NCBI RefSeq assembly: GCF_010725485.1
Contig: NZ_AP022598.1
Span: forward strand, 2,294,001-2,358,000
Direction of reading: 5' to 3'
DNA length: 64,000 bases
Origin: Mycolicibacterium parafortuitum
GTDB lineage: Bacteria; Actinomycetota; Actinomycetes; Mycobacteriales; Mycobacteriaceae
This document shows, piece by piece, positions 25,451 through 34,422 of the stretch. Under the pieces are notes generated by a model. The model saw only the letters and a list, made by a program, of their open reading frames with translations, did not search any database and was not told where the DNA came from. Position 1 is the stretch's first letter. Each line of letters starts with the position of its first letter. The translations under genes and the position numbers were made by a program.

Positions 25451-25945
25451 ATGACTTCTGCGCTCACCGAGATCCCGCTGACCACGCTCGACGGCCGCCC
25501 CACCACGTTGGCCGAGTTGGCCGACGGCGCCGCGCTGGTCGTCAACGTCGCGTCCAAATGCGGCCTGACTCCCCAGTACAGCGCGCTCGAACAACTGGCC
25601 AAGGACTACGGCCCCCGCGGGCTGACCGTGATCGGGGTGCCGTGCAACCAGTTCATGGGGCAGGAGCCCGGCACCGCGGAGGAGATCCAGACGTTCTGCT
25701 CCACCACCTACGGCGTCACGTTCCCGCTGCTGGCCAAGACCGACGTCAACGGCGCCGACCGGCATCCGCTCTACGCCGAACTGACCAAGGCCGCCGACGA
25801 CACCGGCGAGGCCGGCGACGTGCAGTGGAACTTCGAGAAGTTCCTGCTCGCCCCCAGCGGCGAGGTGGTCAAACGGTTCCGCCCGCGCACCACCCCGGAC
25901 GCTCCCGAGGTGGTCGCCGCGATCGAGGCCGTGCTGCCGCGATAG
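25451..25945 (+). CDS. Glutathione peroxidase-family thiol peroxidase
   Basis: The 164-residue protein has a thioredoxin-like fold. The peroxidatic Cys37 lies in ASKCGLTPQY, with Gln in the GVPCNQFMGQE region and Trp in VQWNFEKF, the standard GPx catalytic set with Cys in place of selenocysteine. Bacterial Cys-GPx of this length usually takes electrons from thioredoxin rather than glutathione, which mycobacteria lack, so thioredoxin-linked reduction of lipid or hydrogen peroxides is likely (family knowledge). There is no signal peptide. Confidence 0.92.
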   Translation: MTSALTEIPLTTLDGRPTTLAELADGAALVVNVASKCGLTPQYSALEQLAKDYGPRGLTVIGVPCNQFMGQEPGTAEEIQTFCSTTYGVTFPLLAKTDVNGADRHPLYAELTKAADDTGEAGDVQWNFEKFLLAPSGEVVKRFRPRTTPDAPEVVAAIEAVLPR

Positions 25946-26015
25946 TCCTGCGTTCGTCACCCATACGTGCCGTGGCATCCACCGGCCGGACATCTGGGGT
26001 CGCCACACTGCGGAG

Positions 26016-26720
26016 GTGGCAGGACAACTGATCGTCTCGGTCTCCGGCATCGGGGACCGCACGCTCGACGACGTCGTGGCGTTCCGCGCCGAACTCGCCC
26101 GGCGCCGGGTCCCGGCGTCACTGCTGGTCGCGCCGCGCCTGAAAGCCGGTTACCGGCTCGACCGGGACACCGCGACCATCGAGTGGCTCGCGGCGCAGCG
26201 CGGCGCGGGCGACGCGCTGGTCCTGCACGGGTTCGACGCCGCGGCCACCAAGGCCCGCCGAAATGAGTTCGCGACGCTGCCCGCGCACGAGGCGAATCTG
26301 CGGTTGATGGCCGCCGACCGGATCCTCGAACACCTCGGCCTACGCACCCGGCTGTTCGCCGCGCCCGGCTGGAACGTCTCCGACGGTGCACTGAAGGTGC
26401 TGCCGCGCAACGGGTTCCGTGTGCTTGCCGGATGGTCGGGCATCACCGATTTGGTCCGTCGCGACACCGTGCGGGCCCGGGTCCTCGGCATCGGCGAAGG
26501 CTTCCTCACCGAACCGTGGTGGTGCCGCACGGTCGTGCTGGCCGCCGAGCGCACCGCGCGCCGTGGCGGGGTCGTGCGGGTCGCGGTCGCGGCCAGGCAC
26601 CTCCGGCGCCCGGGCCCGCGGCAGGCCATGCTCGACGCCGTCGACCTGGCGCTGATGCACTCCTGCGAACCGCGGGTCTACGAATGGGCACCGCGATCCG
26701 CGCTGACCGGCGCCGCGTAA
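26016..26720 (+). CDS. DUF2334 polysaccharide deacetylase-like protein (Rv0784-like)
   Basis: The 234-residue protein has the strand-helix layout of DUF2334/NodB-like deacetylases: VSVSGIGDRTLDDV at the N-terminus, VLHGFD as the metal-strand equivalent, and LFAAPGWNVSDGAL in the middle. The usual NodB HxxxH pair is not obvious, so activity as a deacetylase is uncertain. The start is GTG 26016 with GGAGG immediately before it. The order with the FAD enzyme and UPF0173 hydrolase that follow matches Rv0784-Rv0786c. Confidence 0.75.
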   Translation: MAGQLIVSVSGIGDRTLDDVVAFRAELARRRVPASLLVAPRLKAGYRLDRDTATIEWLAAQRGAGDALVLHGFDAAATKARRNEFATLPAHEANLRLMAADRILEHLGLRTRLFAAPGWNVSDGALKVLPRNGFRVLAGWSGITDLVRRDTVRARVLGIGEGFLTEPWWCRTVVLAAERTARRGGVVRVAVAARHLRRPGPRQAMLDAVDLALMHSCEPRVYEWAPRSALTGAA

Positions 26721-26734
26721 CGGTCGACGCTCGC

Positions 26735-26740
26735 TAGATT
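26735..26740 (+). promoter_or_regulatory. -10 box of FAD-binding dehydrogenase gene (leaderless)
   Basis: TAGATT followed by six bases and the ATG at 26747. Confidence 0.5.
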
Positions 26741-26746
26741 GGCCGC

Positions 26747-28390
26747 ATGACTGCTGAAGTCGCCGATGTGATCGTGGTGGGTGCCGGGCTGGCCGGCCTG
26801 GTGGCGGCCTGCGAACTCGCTGAACGGGGCAGGCGCGTCCTGATCGTCGACCAGGAGAACGCGGCCAATATCGGCGGGCAGGCGTACTGGTCGTTCGGCG
26901 GGCTGTTCTTCGTCGACAGCCCCGAGCAACGCCGGATGGGCATCCGCGACAGCCACGAGCTGGCGCTGCAGGACTGGCTCGGCTCCGCCGGGTTCGACCG
27001 GCCCGAGGACCACTGGCCCCGACAGTGGGCGCACGCCTACGTCGACTTCGCCGCGGGGGAGAAGCGCAGCTGGCTGCGCGACCGCGGACTGCAGACCTTC
27101 GCGCTGGTCGGCTGGGCCGAACGCGGCGGCTACGACGCGAACGGGCACGGCAACTCCGTGCCGCGATTTCACATCACCTGGGGCACCGGCCCCGCGCTCG
27201 TCGACATCTTCGCCCGCCGCCTGGTCGGCAACGCCCGGGTCCGGTTCGCCCACCGGCACCGCGTCGACGAACTTATCGCCGAGGACGGCGCCGTTGTCGG
27301 CGTCCGCGGCGCGGTGCTCGAACCCTCCGACGCGGTGCGCGGCGCACCGTCGTCACGAAACGTCATCGGCGACTTCGAATTCCGGGCCCAGGCGGTCATC
27401 GTCGCCAGCGGTGGCATCGGCGGCAACCACGACCTGGTCCGCAAGTACTGGCCCAAGCGCATGGGCCGGGTGCCCGAACAGCTGCTCAGCGGGGTGCCCG
27501 CGCATGTCGACGGCCGGATGCTGGAGATCTCGGCGACCGCGGGCGCCAGCGTGATCAACAGCGACCGCATGTGGCACTACACCGAGGGCATCACCAATTA
27601 CGACCCGATCTGGCCGCGGCACGGCATCCGGATCCTGCCCGGACCGTCGTCGCTGTGGCTGGACGCGTACGGCAAGCGCCTGCCCGTGCCGCTGTACCCG
27701 GGCTTCGACACGCTCGGCACGCTGGAGTACATCGCCCAGACCGGCCAGGACTACACATGGTTCGTGCTGAACTCGCGCATCATCGCCAAGGAGTTCGGCT
27801 TGTCGGGACAGGAGCAGAACCCGGATCTGACCGAACGCAGCATCCGCGCGGTGCTCGAACGCAGCCGCAAGGGGCCCGCGCCGGTGCACGCGTTCGTCGA
27901 CAAGGGCGTCGACTTCGTCACCGCGACCACGCTGCGCGAACTGGTGGCGAAGATGAACGCGGTGCCCGATGTGCTGCCGCTGGACTTCGACGTCGTCGAA
28001 CACGAGGTGACCGCCCGCGACCGCGAGGTCGCCAACAAGTTCACCAAGGACGGTCAGGTCACGGCGATCCGGGCGGCGCGCGAGTACCTCGGCGACCGGG
28101 TGCGCGTCGTCGCACCGCACCGGCTCACCGACCCGAAGGCCGGCCCGATGATCGCGGTCAAGCTGCACATCCTGACCCGAAAATCGTTGGGCGGGTTGGA
28201 AACCGACCTCGATGCGCGCGCGTTGCGCGGCGACGGCAGCGTGCTGCCGGGGTTGTACGCCGCCGGTGAGGCCGCCGGGTTCGGCGGGGGCGGGGTGCAC
28301 GGGTACCGCTCGCTGGAGGGCACGTTCCTCGGCGGCTGCGTGTTCTCCGGCCGAGCCGCGGGCAGGCACGCCGCGCTGTCGGTCGGGTAA
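26747..28390 (+). CDS. FAD-binding dehydrogenase (Rv0785-like, KstD/fumarate reductase superfamily)
   Basis: The 547-residue flavoprotein has the N-terminal dinucleotide motif VVGAGLAGLVAACELAERG with the acidic strand end VLIVDQEN, and the C-terminal FAD-contacting block YRSLEGTFLGGCVFSGRAAGR. The family includes 3-ketosteroid dehydrogenases and fumarate reductase-like enzymes, so a ketosteroid or related alpha,beta-dehydrogenation is possible. The length matches Rv0785, whose substrate is undefined. Confidence 0.88.
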   Translation: MTAEVADVIVVGAGLAGLVAACELAERGRRVLIVDQENAANIGGQAYWSFGGLFFVDSPEQRRMGIRDSHELALQDWLGSAGFDRPEDHWPRQWAHAYVDFAAGEKRSWLRDRGLQTFALVGWAERGGYDANGHGNSVPRFHITWGTGPALVDIFARRLVGNARVRFAHRHRVDELIAEDGAVVGVRGAVLEPSDAVRGAPSSRNVIGDFEFRAQAVIVASGGIGGNHDLVRKYWPKRMGRVPEQLLSGVPAHVDGRMLEISATAGASVINSDRMWHYTEGITNYDPIWPRHGIRILPGPSSLWLDAYGKRLPVPLYPGFDTLGTLEYIAQTGQDYTWFVLNSRIIAKEFGLSGQEQNPDLTERSIRAVLERSRKGPAPVHAFVDKGVDFVTATTLRELVAKMNAVPDVLPLDFDVVEHEVTARDREVANKFTKDGQVTAIRAAREYLGDRVRVVAPHRLTDPKAGPMIAVKLHILTRKSLGGLETDLDARALRGDGSVLPGLYAAGEAAGFGGGGVHGYRSLEGTFLGGCVFSGRAAGRHAALSVG

Positions 28391-28408
28391 GCCCGGCTCG
28401 GGGAGTTC

Positions 28409-28470
28409 CGCGAGCAGACACAAAATCGCGCGACACGCCGGGGACACGCCCGAGTTTGTGACTGCTCGCG
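28409..28470. terminator. Long inverted repeat between convergent genes
   Basis: CGCGAGCAGACACAAA (28409-28424) pairs with TTTGTGACTGCTCGCG (28455-28470) with one mismatch, giving a 16-base stem around a 30-base loop. It lies exactly between convergent stops, so it could end both transcripts. From memory, similar GCGAGCAGACxCAAA palindromes recur in mycobacterial intergenic DNA, so it may be a dispersed repeat. Confidence 0.6.
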
Positions 28471-28485
28471 AGGAAGGGGCGGCAA

Positions 28486-29139
28486 TCAGAACTCGGTGGC
28501 GCTCTCCTGCTCGAGGACCTGGAAGTCGGTGTCGGTCATCTCGGTCAGCCGGCCGTAGAAGATCGGCCGCCCGACGGGGTCGATGATCGCCTGGTGGATC
28601 GGCACCGCGTGGGCTGGGGCCACGGCGCGCAGATAGTCGACCGCCTCGGAGATCTTCAGCCACGGGGCCGCCGCCGGGGTCGCCAGCACGTCGACCGGTT
28701 CGCCGGGCACGAACAGCGCGTCACCGGGATGCATCAGCCTGGCCGAGTGCTCCCCGTCGCCGACCAGATACGAAATATTGTCTATGACAGGGATTTCCGG
28801 GTGGATGACCGCATGGGTGCCGCCCGCCCCGCGCACTGTCAGATGCCCGATCGACAGCTCGTCGCCGACGTTGACGGCCTGCCAGGACCCGCCGAGCTGC
28901 GCCGCTGTCTGCGGATCGGCGTACAGCGCGGCCTGCGGGTTCGCCTCGACGAGCGCGGGCAGCCGTGCCGTGTCAGCGTGGTCGGGGTGCTGGTGGGTGA
29001 TCAGGATCGCGTCGAGGCCGGTGATCCCTTCGAAGCCGTGCGAGAAGTTGCCGGGGTCGAACAGGACGGTGGTGTCCTGACCGGACGCGTTCGGGAAGCT
29101 CGCCAGGAGGCATGAATGGCCGAAATGTGTGAGCTGCAT
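28486..29139 (-). CDS. UPF0173 metal-dependent hydrolase (Rv0786c-like)
   Basis: The 217-residue metallo-beta-lactamase-fold protein has LTHFGHSCLL at the N-terminus, the metal motif ITHQHPDHAD and further His ligands in GGTHAVIHPEIP, MHPGD and PIHQAI. This is the UPF0173/YtkL group of metal-dependent hydrolases, whose members are mostly of unknown substrate. The start is ATG 29139. It is divergent from the next gene with a palindrome in the 28-base gap. Confidence 0.88.
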   Translation of the reverse strand: MQLTHFGHSCLLASFPNASGQDTTVLFDPGNFSHGFEGITGLDAILITHQHPDHADTARLPALVEANPQAALYADPQTAAQLGGSWQAVNVGDELSIGHLTVRGAGGTHAVIHPEIPVIDNISYLVGDGEHSARLMHPGDALFVPGEPVDVLATPAAAPWLKISEAVDYLRAVAPAHAVPIHQAIIDPVGRPIFYGRLTEMTDTDFQVLEQESATEF

Positions 29140-29142
29140 CCC

Positions 29143-29161
29143 TATAGTGTGACGCTCACAC
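29143..29161 (+). promoter_or_regulatory. -10 box and overlapping palindrome in a divergent gap
   Basis: TATAGT (29143-29148) is a strong -10 for the plus-strand gene. It overlaps the palindrome GTGTGA-CGC-TCACAC (29147-29161), which could be an operator controlling one or both of the divergent genes. Confidence 0.45.
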
Positions 29162-29167
29162 GGGCAG

Positions 29168-29851
29168 GTGGGGGTACAGGTGTACGTGCGATTGGTGGTC
29201 GTGCTGGCTGTCGCGTGGTGGGGTGTGGTCGCCCTGCCCGCCCCCGGGCGCGCCGCTCCCGGCTATTGCCCGCCCAGCTGTGACGGCATCCCCGATGCAG
29301 CGTGGATCTATCCCGGCGCGATCCCGCTCGCGTCGGTGTACCGCTGGCCCGCCCTCGCCGACCGGGCCGTCGCGGTCAGCACGCCCCGCTTCGAGTTCGA
29401 GTCGTGGTGTGCGAGCCCGCCTCGCACCGACGACCCCCGCGACTACGCCGTCGCCGCACACGCCGAGGTCAGCAACGTGCCAGGGCAGTGGAATCTGCTG
29501 GTCCAGGTCGTGCACTGGCGCGGCGACACCGTCACCGGCGGCCGCGACGCGCTGCAGAGCCTCGAGTGGGCGCGGATGGCGCTGGCGTCCTGCCAGACGA
29601 CCGCACCCGAGGTGTCGCCGTCGCTGACCACCAGCGAAGCGATGCAGTTCGCCGCGGTGATCAGTGACGGTGGCCGGCGCGTGATGCGCATGTACCTCGT
29701 CGTCGACCCCGCCAGCAGCACGCTGGTCGAGATGGTGCTGTGGACGACGATCCCGGCGGCGGTCGAGTGGCGCGGGGTCGCACCCGACCGGGAGGTCTTC
29801 GACGCGATGGCGGCTCCGCTGTGCACCGCGTACCTCGGCTCATGCCGATGA
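29168..29851 (+). CDS. Exported hypothetical protein (Rv0787-like position)
   Basis: The 227-residue protein has an N-terminal signal peptide (VRLVVVLAVAWWGVVALPAPGRAAP), probably cleaved after RAA. The first mature residues include GYCPPSC, and several further Cys (SWCASPP, ASCQTT, PLCTAYLGSC) suggest disulfides in a secreted domain. No catalytic motif is recognised. The start is GTG 29168; GTG 29180 would give a tighter signal peptide. It ends 35 bases before purS, which has its own promoter. Confidence 0.75.
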   Translation: MGVQVYVRLVVVLAVAWWGVVALPAPGRAAPGYCPPSCDGIPDAAWIYPGAIPLASVYRWPALADRAVAVSTPRFEFESWCASPPRTDDPRDYAVAAHAEVSNVPGQWNLLVQVVHWRGDTVTGGRDALQSLEWARMALASCQTTAPEVSPSLTTSEAMQFAAVISDGGRRVMRMYLVVDPASSTLVEMVLWTTIPAAVEWRGVAPDREVFDAMAAPLCTAYLGSCR

Positions 29852-29874
29852 AGCGGAGGCCGCGTCGCCGCAGG

Positions 29875-29880
29875 TAGAGT
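29875..29880 (+). promoter_or_regulatory. -10 box of purSQ (leaderless)
   Basis: TAGAGT followed by six bases and the GTG of purS at 29887. Confidence 0.5.
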
Positions 29881-29886
29881 GTCGCC

Positions 29887-30126
29887 GTGGCAAAAGTGGT
29901 GGTGAACGTCATGCCCAAGACCGAGATCCTGGACCCGCAGGGTCAGGCGATCGTCGGCGCGCTGGGCCGTCTCGGGTTCGAGGGAATCTCAGATGTCCGG
30001 CAGGGCAAGCGATTCGAGCTCGACATCGACGGCGACATCGATGACGACAAGCTCGCCGAGATCGCCGAGAGCCTGCTGGCGAACACCGTGATCGAGGATT
30101 GGACCATCAGCCGGGAGGACGCATGA
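29887..30126 (+). CDS. purS: FGAR amidotransferase subunit PurS
   Basis: The 79-residue PurS fold protein begins [20 protein letters not shown] and has [18 protein letters not shown], the usual PurS core. It bridges PurQ and PurL in the three-part formylglycinamidine ribonucleotide synthase (step 4). The stop overlaps purQ by 4 bases (ATGA), so PurS and PurQ are translationally coupled; purL lies 3.6 kb downstream. Confidence 0.95.
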   Translation: MAKVVVNVMPKTEILDPQGQAIVGALGRLGFEGISDVRQGKRFELDIDGDIDDDKLAEIAESLLANTVIEDWTISREDA

Positions 30127-30797
30127 CCGCTCGTGTGGGCGTCATCACCTTCCCGGGCACGCTCGACGACATCGACGCCGCGCGCGCGGTGCGCCTCGCC
30201 GGCGCCGAGCCCGTCAGCCTGTGGCACGCCGACGCCGACCTCAAGAACGTCGACGCCGTCATCGTGCCGGGTGGTTTCTCCTACGGCGACTACCTGCGCG
30301 CCGGCGCGATCGCGCGCTTCGCGCCGCTGATGGGCGAGGTGGTCGCCGCCGCAGGCCGCGGCATGCCGGTGCTGGGTATCTGCAACGGCTTCCAGGTGCT
30401 CTGCGAGGCGGGTCTGCTGCCCGGCGCCCTGACCCGCAACCAGAATCTGCACTTCATCTGCCGGGACACCTGGCTGGAGGTCGCGTCGAACACCTCGGCG
30501 TGGACGTCGCGCTACGAGCAGGGCGCCGATCTGCTGGTGCCGCTGAAGTCCGGCGAGGGCCGCTACGTCGCGAGCGAGAACGTGCTCGACGAACTCGAGG
30601 GTGAGGGCCGCGTGGTGTTCCGCTACCGCGAGAACCTCAACGGCTCGATGCGTGGCATCGCCGGTATCAGCTCGGCCAACGGGCGGGTCGTCGGCCTGAT
30701 GCCGCATCCCGAGCATGCCACCGAGGCCCTGACCGGCCCGTCCGATGACGGGCTCGGCATCTTCTACTCCGTGCTGGACGCGGTCCTGGCGGTCTGA
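30123..30797 (+). CDS. purQ: FGAR amidotransferase glutaminase subunit PurQ
   Basis: The 224-residue class I glutamine amidotransferase has the nucleophile Cys in GICNGFQVL and the His/Glu pair in PHPEHA. It releases ammonia from glutamine and passes it to PurL via PurS. The ATG at 30123 ([11 protein letters not shown]) was chosen over an upstream start because it overlaps purS and begins at the conserved first strand. The length equals the usual mycobacterial PurQ. Confidence 0.96.
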   Translation: MTARVGVITFPGTLDDIDAARAVRLAGAEPVSLWHADADLKNVDAVIVPGGFSYGDYLRAGAIARFAPLMGEVVAAAGRGMPVLGICNGFQVLCEAGLLPGALTRNQNLHFICRDTWLEVASNTSAWTSRYEQGADLLVPLKSGEGRYVASENVLDELEGEGRVVFRYRENLNGSMRGIAGISSANGRVVGLMPHPEHATEALTGPSDDGLGIFYSVLDAVLAV

Positions 30798-30804
30798 CGC
30801 GCAA

Positions 30805-30863
30805 CGAGCGCGCGGTCGTGCACGCCCCGACACGGAGTGTCGGCGTGCAGACCCGCGCGCTCG
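30805..30863. terminator. Long GC-rich hairpin between purQ and encapsulin gene
   Basis: CGAGCGCGCGG from 30805 pairs with the strand ending at 30863. An inner stem TGCACGCC...GACAC pairs with GTGTCGGCGTGCA, giving about 20 imperfect base pairs with small bulges. It lies between convergent stops. There is no T run, as is common for mycobacterial terminators. Confidence 0.6.
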
Positions 30864-30876
30864 CGGTGCCGAGTGC

Positions 30877-31674
30877 TCACGCGCCGAGGGCGACCGAGGC
30901 CTCCGCGGTGTAGCACAGGAACGTCAGCGTCTCCTCCAGGTACAGCTGGACGGTCGCCGCATCGTGGGACAGGTACCCGATGCACACGTCGGTGCCGAGC
31001 TGCAGGTCGAAATCGCCTCCGCGGGTGGACAACACGAATGCGCCGTCGATGGCGGGCGCCCAGATGATGTCGCCGTCGACGAGCCGGTTGAGATGCTCGC
31101 GGATCGGATAGCCGTGCGCGGTGGTCTCACTGACCTTGGTGTACACGTCGGCCGACAGCAGCACGCTGTAGGGACCGTCGACGCCGGCGAGCCGCAGCTC
31201 CGACAGGGCCTGGCTGATCACATCGGGGATGTCGCGGGGGTCCTCGGGCAGCGCGAGGCTCGGGCACGAGCTCGACTTGCGGATACCGCCGATCTGCGCG
31301 GCCTCGTAACCCTCGAAGATCGCCCGGTCCTCGGCGAACGCCAGCTTCTTGGCGGCCTCCTTGACCGGATCCCAGTCCGAATCCTGCGAACCGCGCTCGA
31401 CGTCGTCGATGTCGGTTCGGTTGACGGTGAACGGAACCCGCAACCGCACCAGCGGCCGGGCCTCGCGCAGATGGGCGACGACACCGTCACCGGGTGACGT
31501 CACGTCGAGAAGGTGGCCGGTGCTGACAGCGGCGGTGACCGGGCCGCCCGGCTCGCTGACGTCCACCACACGGCGGCCCGCGATATGCCGCTTGAACGTG
31601 CGGGCGGCCTCCTGTTCGATCTCGGCCCACGCCGCGGCGGTGATCGGGGCCAGGTCCCGGTACAGGTTGTTCAT
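30877..31674 (-). CDS. Encapsulin shell protein (Cfp29 type)
   Basis: The 265-residue HK97-fold protein starts [22 protein letters not shown], the N-terminal arm of family 1 encapsulins, and continues [12 protein letters not shown], matching Cfp29 (Rv0798c). Family members assemble 60-subunit, roughly 24 nm compartments. It lies 12 bases downstream of the DyP peroxidase, which carries the loading peptide, so the pair forms a peroxidase nanocompartment. A good AAAGGA site precedes the ATG at 31674. It has no signal peptide even though the M. tuberculosis homologue is found in culture filtrate. Confidence 0.96.
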   Translation of the reverse strand: MNNLYRDLAPITAAAWAEIEQEAARTFKRHIAGRRVVDVSEPGGPVTAAVSTGHLLDVTSPGDGVVAHLREARPLVRLRVPFTVNRTDIDDVERGSQDSDWDPVKEAAKKLAFAEDRAIFEGYEAAQIGGIRKSSSCPSLALPEDPRDIPDVISQALSELRLAGVDGPYSVLLSADVYTKVSETTAHGYPIREHLNRLVDGDIIWAPAIDGAFVLSTRGGDFDLQLGTDVCIGYLSHDAATVQLYLEETLTFLCYTAEASVALGA

Positions 31675-31686
31675 CGCTTCATCCTT

Positions 31687-32709
31687 TCAACCACGGCGGA
31701 CTTTCAGGCTGCCGATCTCCAGAGAGCCGGGATAGCCGACCGATTCCACGGTGCCGGTCGGACCGGTGGCGGCGGTGGTGGGCAACGGGGGCGGATCGTC
31801 GAGGAAGTCGTTGATCGGGGTGAAGAACATCGACCCCGTCACCGCGGTGGAGAAGTCCAGCACCCGGTCGGTGTTGCCGGGCGGGTCGCCGAGGAACATG
31901 TTGCGCAGCATCCGCTCGGTGACGGCCGCGGTGCGCGAGTATCCGATGAAATACGTCCCGAACTCACCCTTGCCCACCTCGCCGAACGGCATGTTGTGGC
32001 GCACGATCTTCAGCTCGGTGCCGTCCTCGTCGGCGATGACGTTCAGCGCGACATGGGAGTTGGCCGGTTTGACCGCGTCGTCGAGCTCGATGTCGTCGAG
32101 CTTGGTGCGGCCGATCACCCGCTCCTGCTCCTCGGTCGACAACGCGTTCCACGCCGTCATGTCGTGGACGTACTTCTGGACGTGCACGTAGCAGCCGCCG
32201 GCGAAGTCGGGATCCTCGTCACCGATGCGGGTGGCGCTGTCGGCCAACGGGCCGTCCGGGTTCTCGGTGCCGTCGACGAACCCGAGCAGATCCCGGTTGT
32301 CGAAGAACCGGAAGCCGTGGGTCTCGTCGACGACGGTGATCGCGCCCATCGCCGCGACCAGTTTGGTCGCCAACTCGAAGCACACGTCCATGGTCTCGGC
32401 GCGAATGTGGAACAACAGGTCACCCGGGGTCGACGGCGCGTGGTGACGGCCGCCGTCGAGTTCGACGAACGGGTGCAGCTCGGCCGGGCGCGGCCCGGAG
32501 AACAACCGGTCCCAGGCGTCGGAGCCGATCGACGTCACCACCGACAGCCGTTTGGCCGGGTCGCGGAATCCGACCGCGCGCACCAGGCCCGCGATGTCGG
32601 GCAGTGCGTCGTGCACGGACCGTTCGCCGCCCTCGTCGATGGTGGCCACCAGGAAGATCGCTGCCGGGGTCAGCGGAGCCAGAACCGGCTGCGGCAGGGG
32701 ATCGGGCAC
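31687..32709 (-). CDS. Dye-decolourising peroxidase with encapsulin-loading peptide
   Basis: The 340-residue heme peroxidase has the DyP GXXDG motif as GFVDG (143-147, catalytic Asp146), likely proximal His219 in NSHVALN and Arg237 in IVRHNM. After the folded domain, a flexible Pro/Thr-rich linker (about 306-327) leads to [13 protein letters not shown] (328-340), the family 1 cargo-loading peptide that binds inside encapsulin. GTG 32709 is preceded by a -10 box. The protein oxidises diverse substrates with hydrogen peroxide; in M. tuberculosis the pair is linked to oxidative stress at low pH. Confidence 0.95.
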   Translation of the reverse strand: MPDPLPQPVLAPLTPAAIFLVATIDEGGERSVHDALPDIAGLVRAVGFRDPAKRLSVVTSIGSDAWDRLFSGPRPAELHPFVELDGGRHHAPSTPGDLLFHIRAETMDVCFELATKLVAAMGAITVVDETHGFRFFDNRDLLGFVDGTENPDGPLADSATRIGDEDPDFAGGCYVHVQKYVHDMTAWNALSTEEQERVIGRTKLDDIELDDAVKPANSHVALNVIADEDGTELKIVRHNMPFGEVGKGEFGTYFIGYSRTAAVTERMLRNMFLGDPPGNTDRVLDFSTAVTGSMFFTPINDFLDDPPPLPTTAATGPTGTVESVGYPGSLEIGSLKVRRG

Positions 32710-32716
32710 GGCTTCG

Positions 32717-32722
32717 ACCCTA
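32717..32722 (-). promoter_or_regulatory. -10 box of DyP-encapsulin operon (leaderless)
   Basis: Minus-strand TAGGGT followed by seven bases and the GTG at 32709. Confidence 0.45.
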
Positions 32723-32760
32723 AATCAAGATCGCAGGCGTTGATCGACGAAGATACAAAG

Positions 32761-34035
32761 ATGCCTGCTAGCCCCCAGGGTCTCTGCCAGTTCATCGACG
32801 CCTCTCCGTCGCCGTTCCACGCCTGTCGCACCGCGGCGGACCGGCTGGTCGAGGCCGGGTTCACCGAACTGTCCGAGAGCGACGAGTGGCCGGGTGCCGG
32901 GGATCATTTCGTGGTGCGGGCCGGATCGCTGATCGCGTGGCGGTGCGGTGAGGACGACCGTGCGCTGCCGTTCCGGATCGTCGGCGCGCACACCGACAGC
33001 CCCAACCTGCGGGTCAAACAGCATCCGGACCGGTTCCTGTCGGGATGGCAGATCGTCGCGCTGCAGCCGTACGGCGGCGCCTGGCTGAACTCCTGGCTGG
33101 ACCGCGATCTCGGCGTCAGCGGACGGCTGTCCGTGCGGGAGGGCACCGGGACCGGCACAGGGATCCGTCATCTGCTGGTCCGCATCGACGCACCGGTCCT
33201 GCGGGTGCCGCAGCTGGCGATCCACCTGTCCGAGGACCGCAAGGGGGTGGAGCTGAACCCGCAGCGGCATGTCAACGCGGTGTGGGGGGTCGGCGACCGG
33301 TCCCGCTCGTTCCTCGGGTTCGTGGCCGACGAGGCCGGCGTCGACGAGGATGACGTACTGGGCTTCGACCTGATGACCCACGACCTGAGCCCGTCTCGGC
33401 TGGTCGGCGCCGACGACGCCCTGGTCAGCGCGCCGCGGCTGGACAACCAGGCGACCTGCTACGCCGGGCTGGAGGCCTTTCTGGCCGCCGAGCCCGGCTG
33501 CGGTGTGGTGCCGGTGCTGGTGCTGTTCGACCACGAGGAGGTCGGCTCGCAGTCCGACCACGGTGCCCAGTCCGATCTGCTGCTGACGGTGCTGGAGCGC
33601 ATCACCCTGGCCGCGGGCGGGAACCGCGAGGACTTCCTGCGCCGGCTGCCCGACTCGATCGTCGCGTCCGGGGACATGGCGCATGCGACGCATCCGAACT
33701 ATCCGGACCGGCACGAGCCCGGCCACCTGATCGAGGTCAACGCGGGCCCGGTGCTCAAGGTGCAGCCGAATCTGCGCTACGCCACCGACGGCCGCACCGC
33801 CGCGGCCTTCGCGCTGGCCTGTGCGCAGGCCGGGGTGAATCTGCAGCGCTACGAACACCGCGCCGACCTGCCCTGTGGCTCCACCATCGGGCCGATGACC
33901 GCGGCGGGCACCGGGATCCCGACCGTCGACGTCGGCGCGGCGCAGCTGGCGATGCATTCGGCACGCGAGGTGATGGGCGCGGCCGATGTCGCCGATTACG
34001 CCGCCGCACTCGCGGCGTTTTTGTCACCGGCGTGA
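32761..34035 (+). CDS. M18-family aminopeptidase (Rv0800-like)
   Basis: The 424-residue metallopeptidase has zinc-site segments [26 protein letters not shown] and [12 protein letters not shown], and the [16 protein letters not shown] domain, all hallmarks of the M18 aspartyl aminopeptidase family. It probably removes N-terminal acidic or other residues in peptide turnover in the cytoplasm. ATG 32761 begins at the conserved [12 protein letters not shown] helix. It is divergent from the DyP operon across 51 bases and is followed closely by a small VOC gene, as in Rv0800-Rv0801. Confidence 0.93.
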   Translation: MPASPQGLCQFIDASPSPFHACRTAADRLVEAGFTELSESDEWPGAGDHFVVRAGSLIAWRCGEDDRALPFRIVGAHTDSPNLRVKQHPDRFLSGWQIVALQPYGGAWLNSWLDRDLGVSGRLSVREGTGTGTGIRHLLVRIDAPVLRVPQLAIHLSEDRKGVELNPQRHVNAVWGVGDRSRSFLGFVADEAGVDEDDVLGFDLMTHDLSPSRLVGADDALVSAPRLDNQATCYAGLEAFLAAEPGCGVVPVLVLFDHEEVGSQSDHGAQSDLLLTVLERITLAAGGNREDFLRRLPDSIVASGDMAHATHPNYPDRHEPGHLIEVNAGPVLKVQPNLRYATDGRTAAAFALACAQAGVNLQRYEHRADLPCGSTIGPMTAAGTGIPTVDVGAAQLAMHSAREVMGAADVADYAAALAAFLSPA

Positions 34036-34037
34036 CC

Positions 34038-34043
34038 TACGGT
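34038..34043 (+). promoter_or_regulatory. -10 box of VOC gene (leaderless)
   Basis: TACGGT followed by six bases and the ATG at 34050; it supports that start over GTG 34032. Confidence 0.35.
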
Positions 34044-34049
34044 CAGGGC

Positions 34050-34391
34050 ATGGCACTCAAGATCGAGATGATCACTTTCGACTGTGTGGATCCCGACGCG
34101 CTCGCCGACTGGTGGGCGGGCGCGGCGGGTGGAGACGTGAACGCCGTGGCTCCAGGCGAATTCGTGATGGTCGTCGCCGAGGGGCGTCCCACGCTGGGGT
34201 TCCAGCGGGTGCCCGACCCGACGCCCGGCAAGAACAAGGTGCACCTCGATCTGCACGCCGAGGACCGCGAGGCCGAGGTGGCCCGGTTGGTCGGGCTGGG
34301 TGCGCGGGAGACCGGTCGCAACAACTTCGGCCCCGAGTTCGAATGGGTGGTGATGGCCGACCCCGAGGGCAACGCGTTCTGTGTGGCCTGA
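34050..34391 (+). CDS. VOC-superfamily (glyoxalase-like) protein (Rv0801-like)
   Basis: The 113-residue single-domain vicinal oxygen chelate fold protein has LKIEMITFDCVDPDALADWW at the N-terminus, VHLDLHAEDREAEV in the middle and VVMADPEGNAFCV at the end. Such small proteins act as dimers in isomerase, lyase or resistance roles, but nothing here fixes a substrate. GTG 34032 would give a longer form overlapping the peptidase stop by 4 bases. Confidence 0.85.
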   Translation: MALKIEMITFDCVDPDALADWWAGAAGGDVNAVAPGEFVMVVAEGRPTLGFQRVPDPTPGKNKVHLDLHAEDREAEVARLVGLGARETGRNNFGPEFEWVVMADPEGNAFCVA

Positions 34392-34410
34392 GTCGCACCG
34401 GCGTCCTGGC

Positions 34411-34416
34411 TAGACT
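34411..34416 (+). promoter_or_regulatory. -10 box of purL (leaderless)
   Basis: TAGACT followed by six bases and the GTG at 34423. Confidence 0.5.
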
Positions 34417-34422
34417 GGCGCG

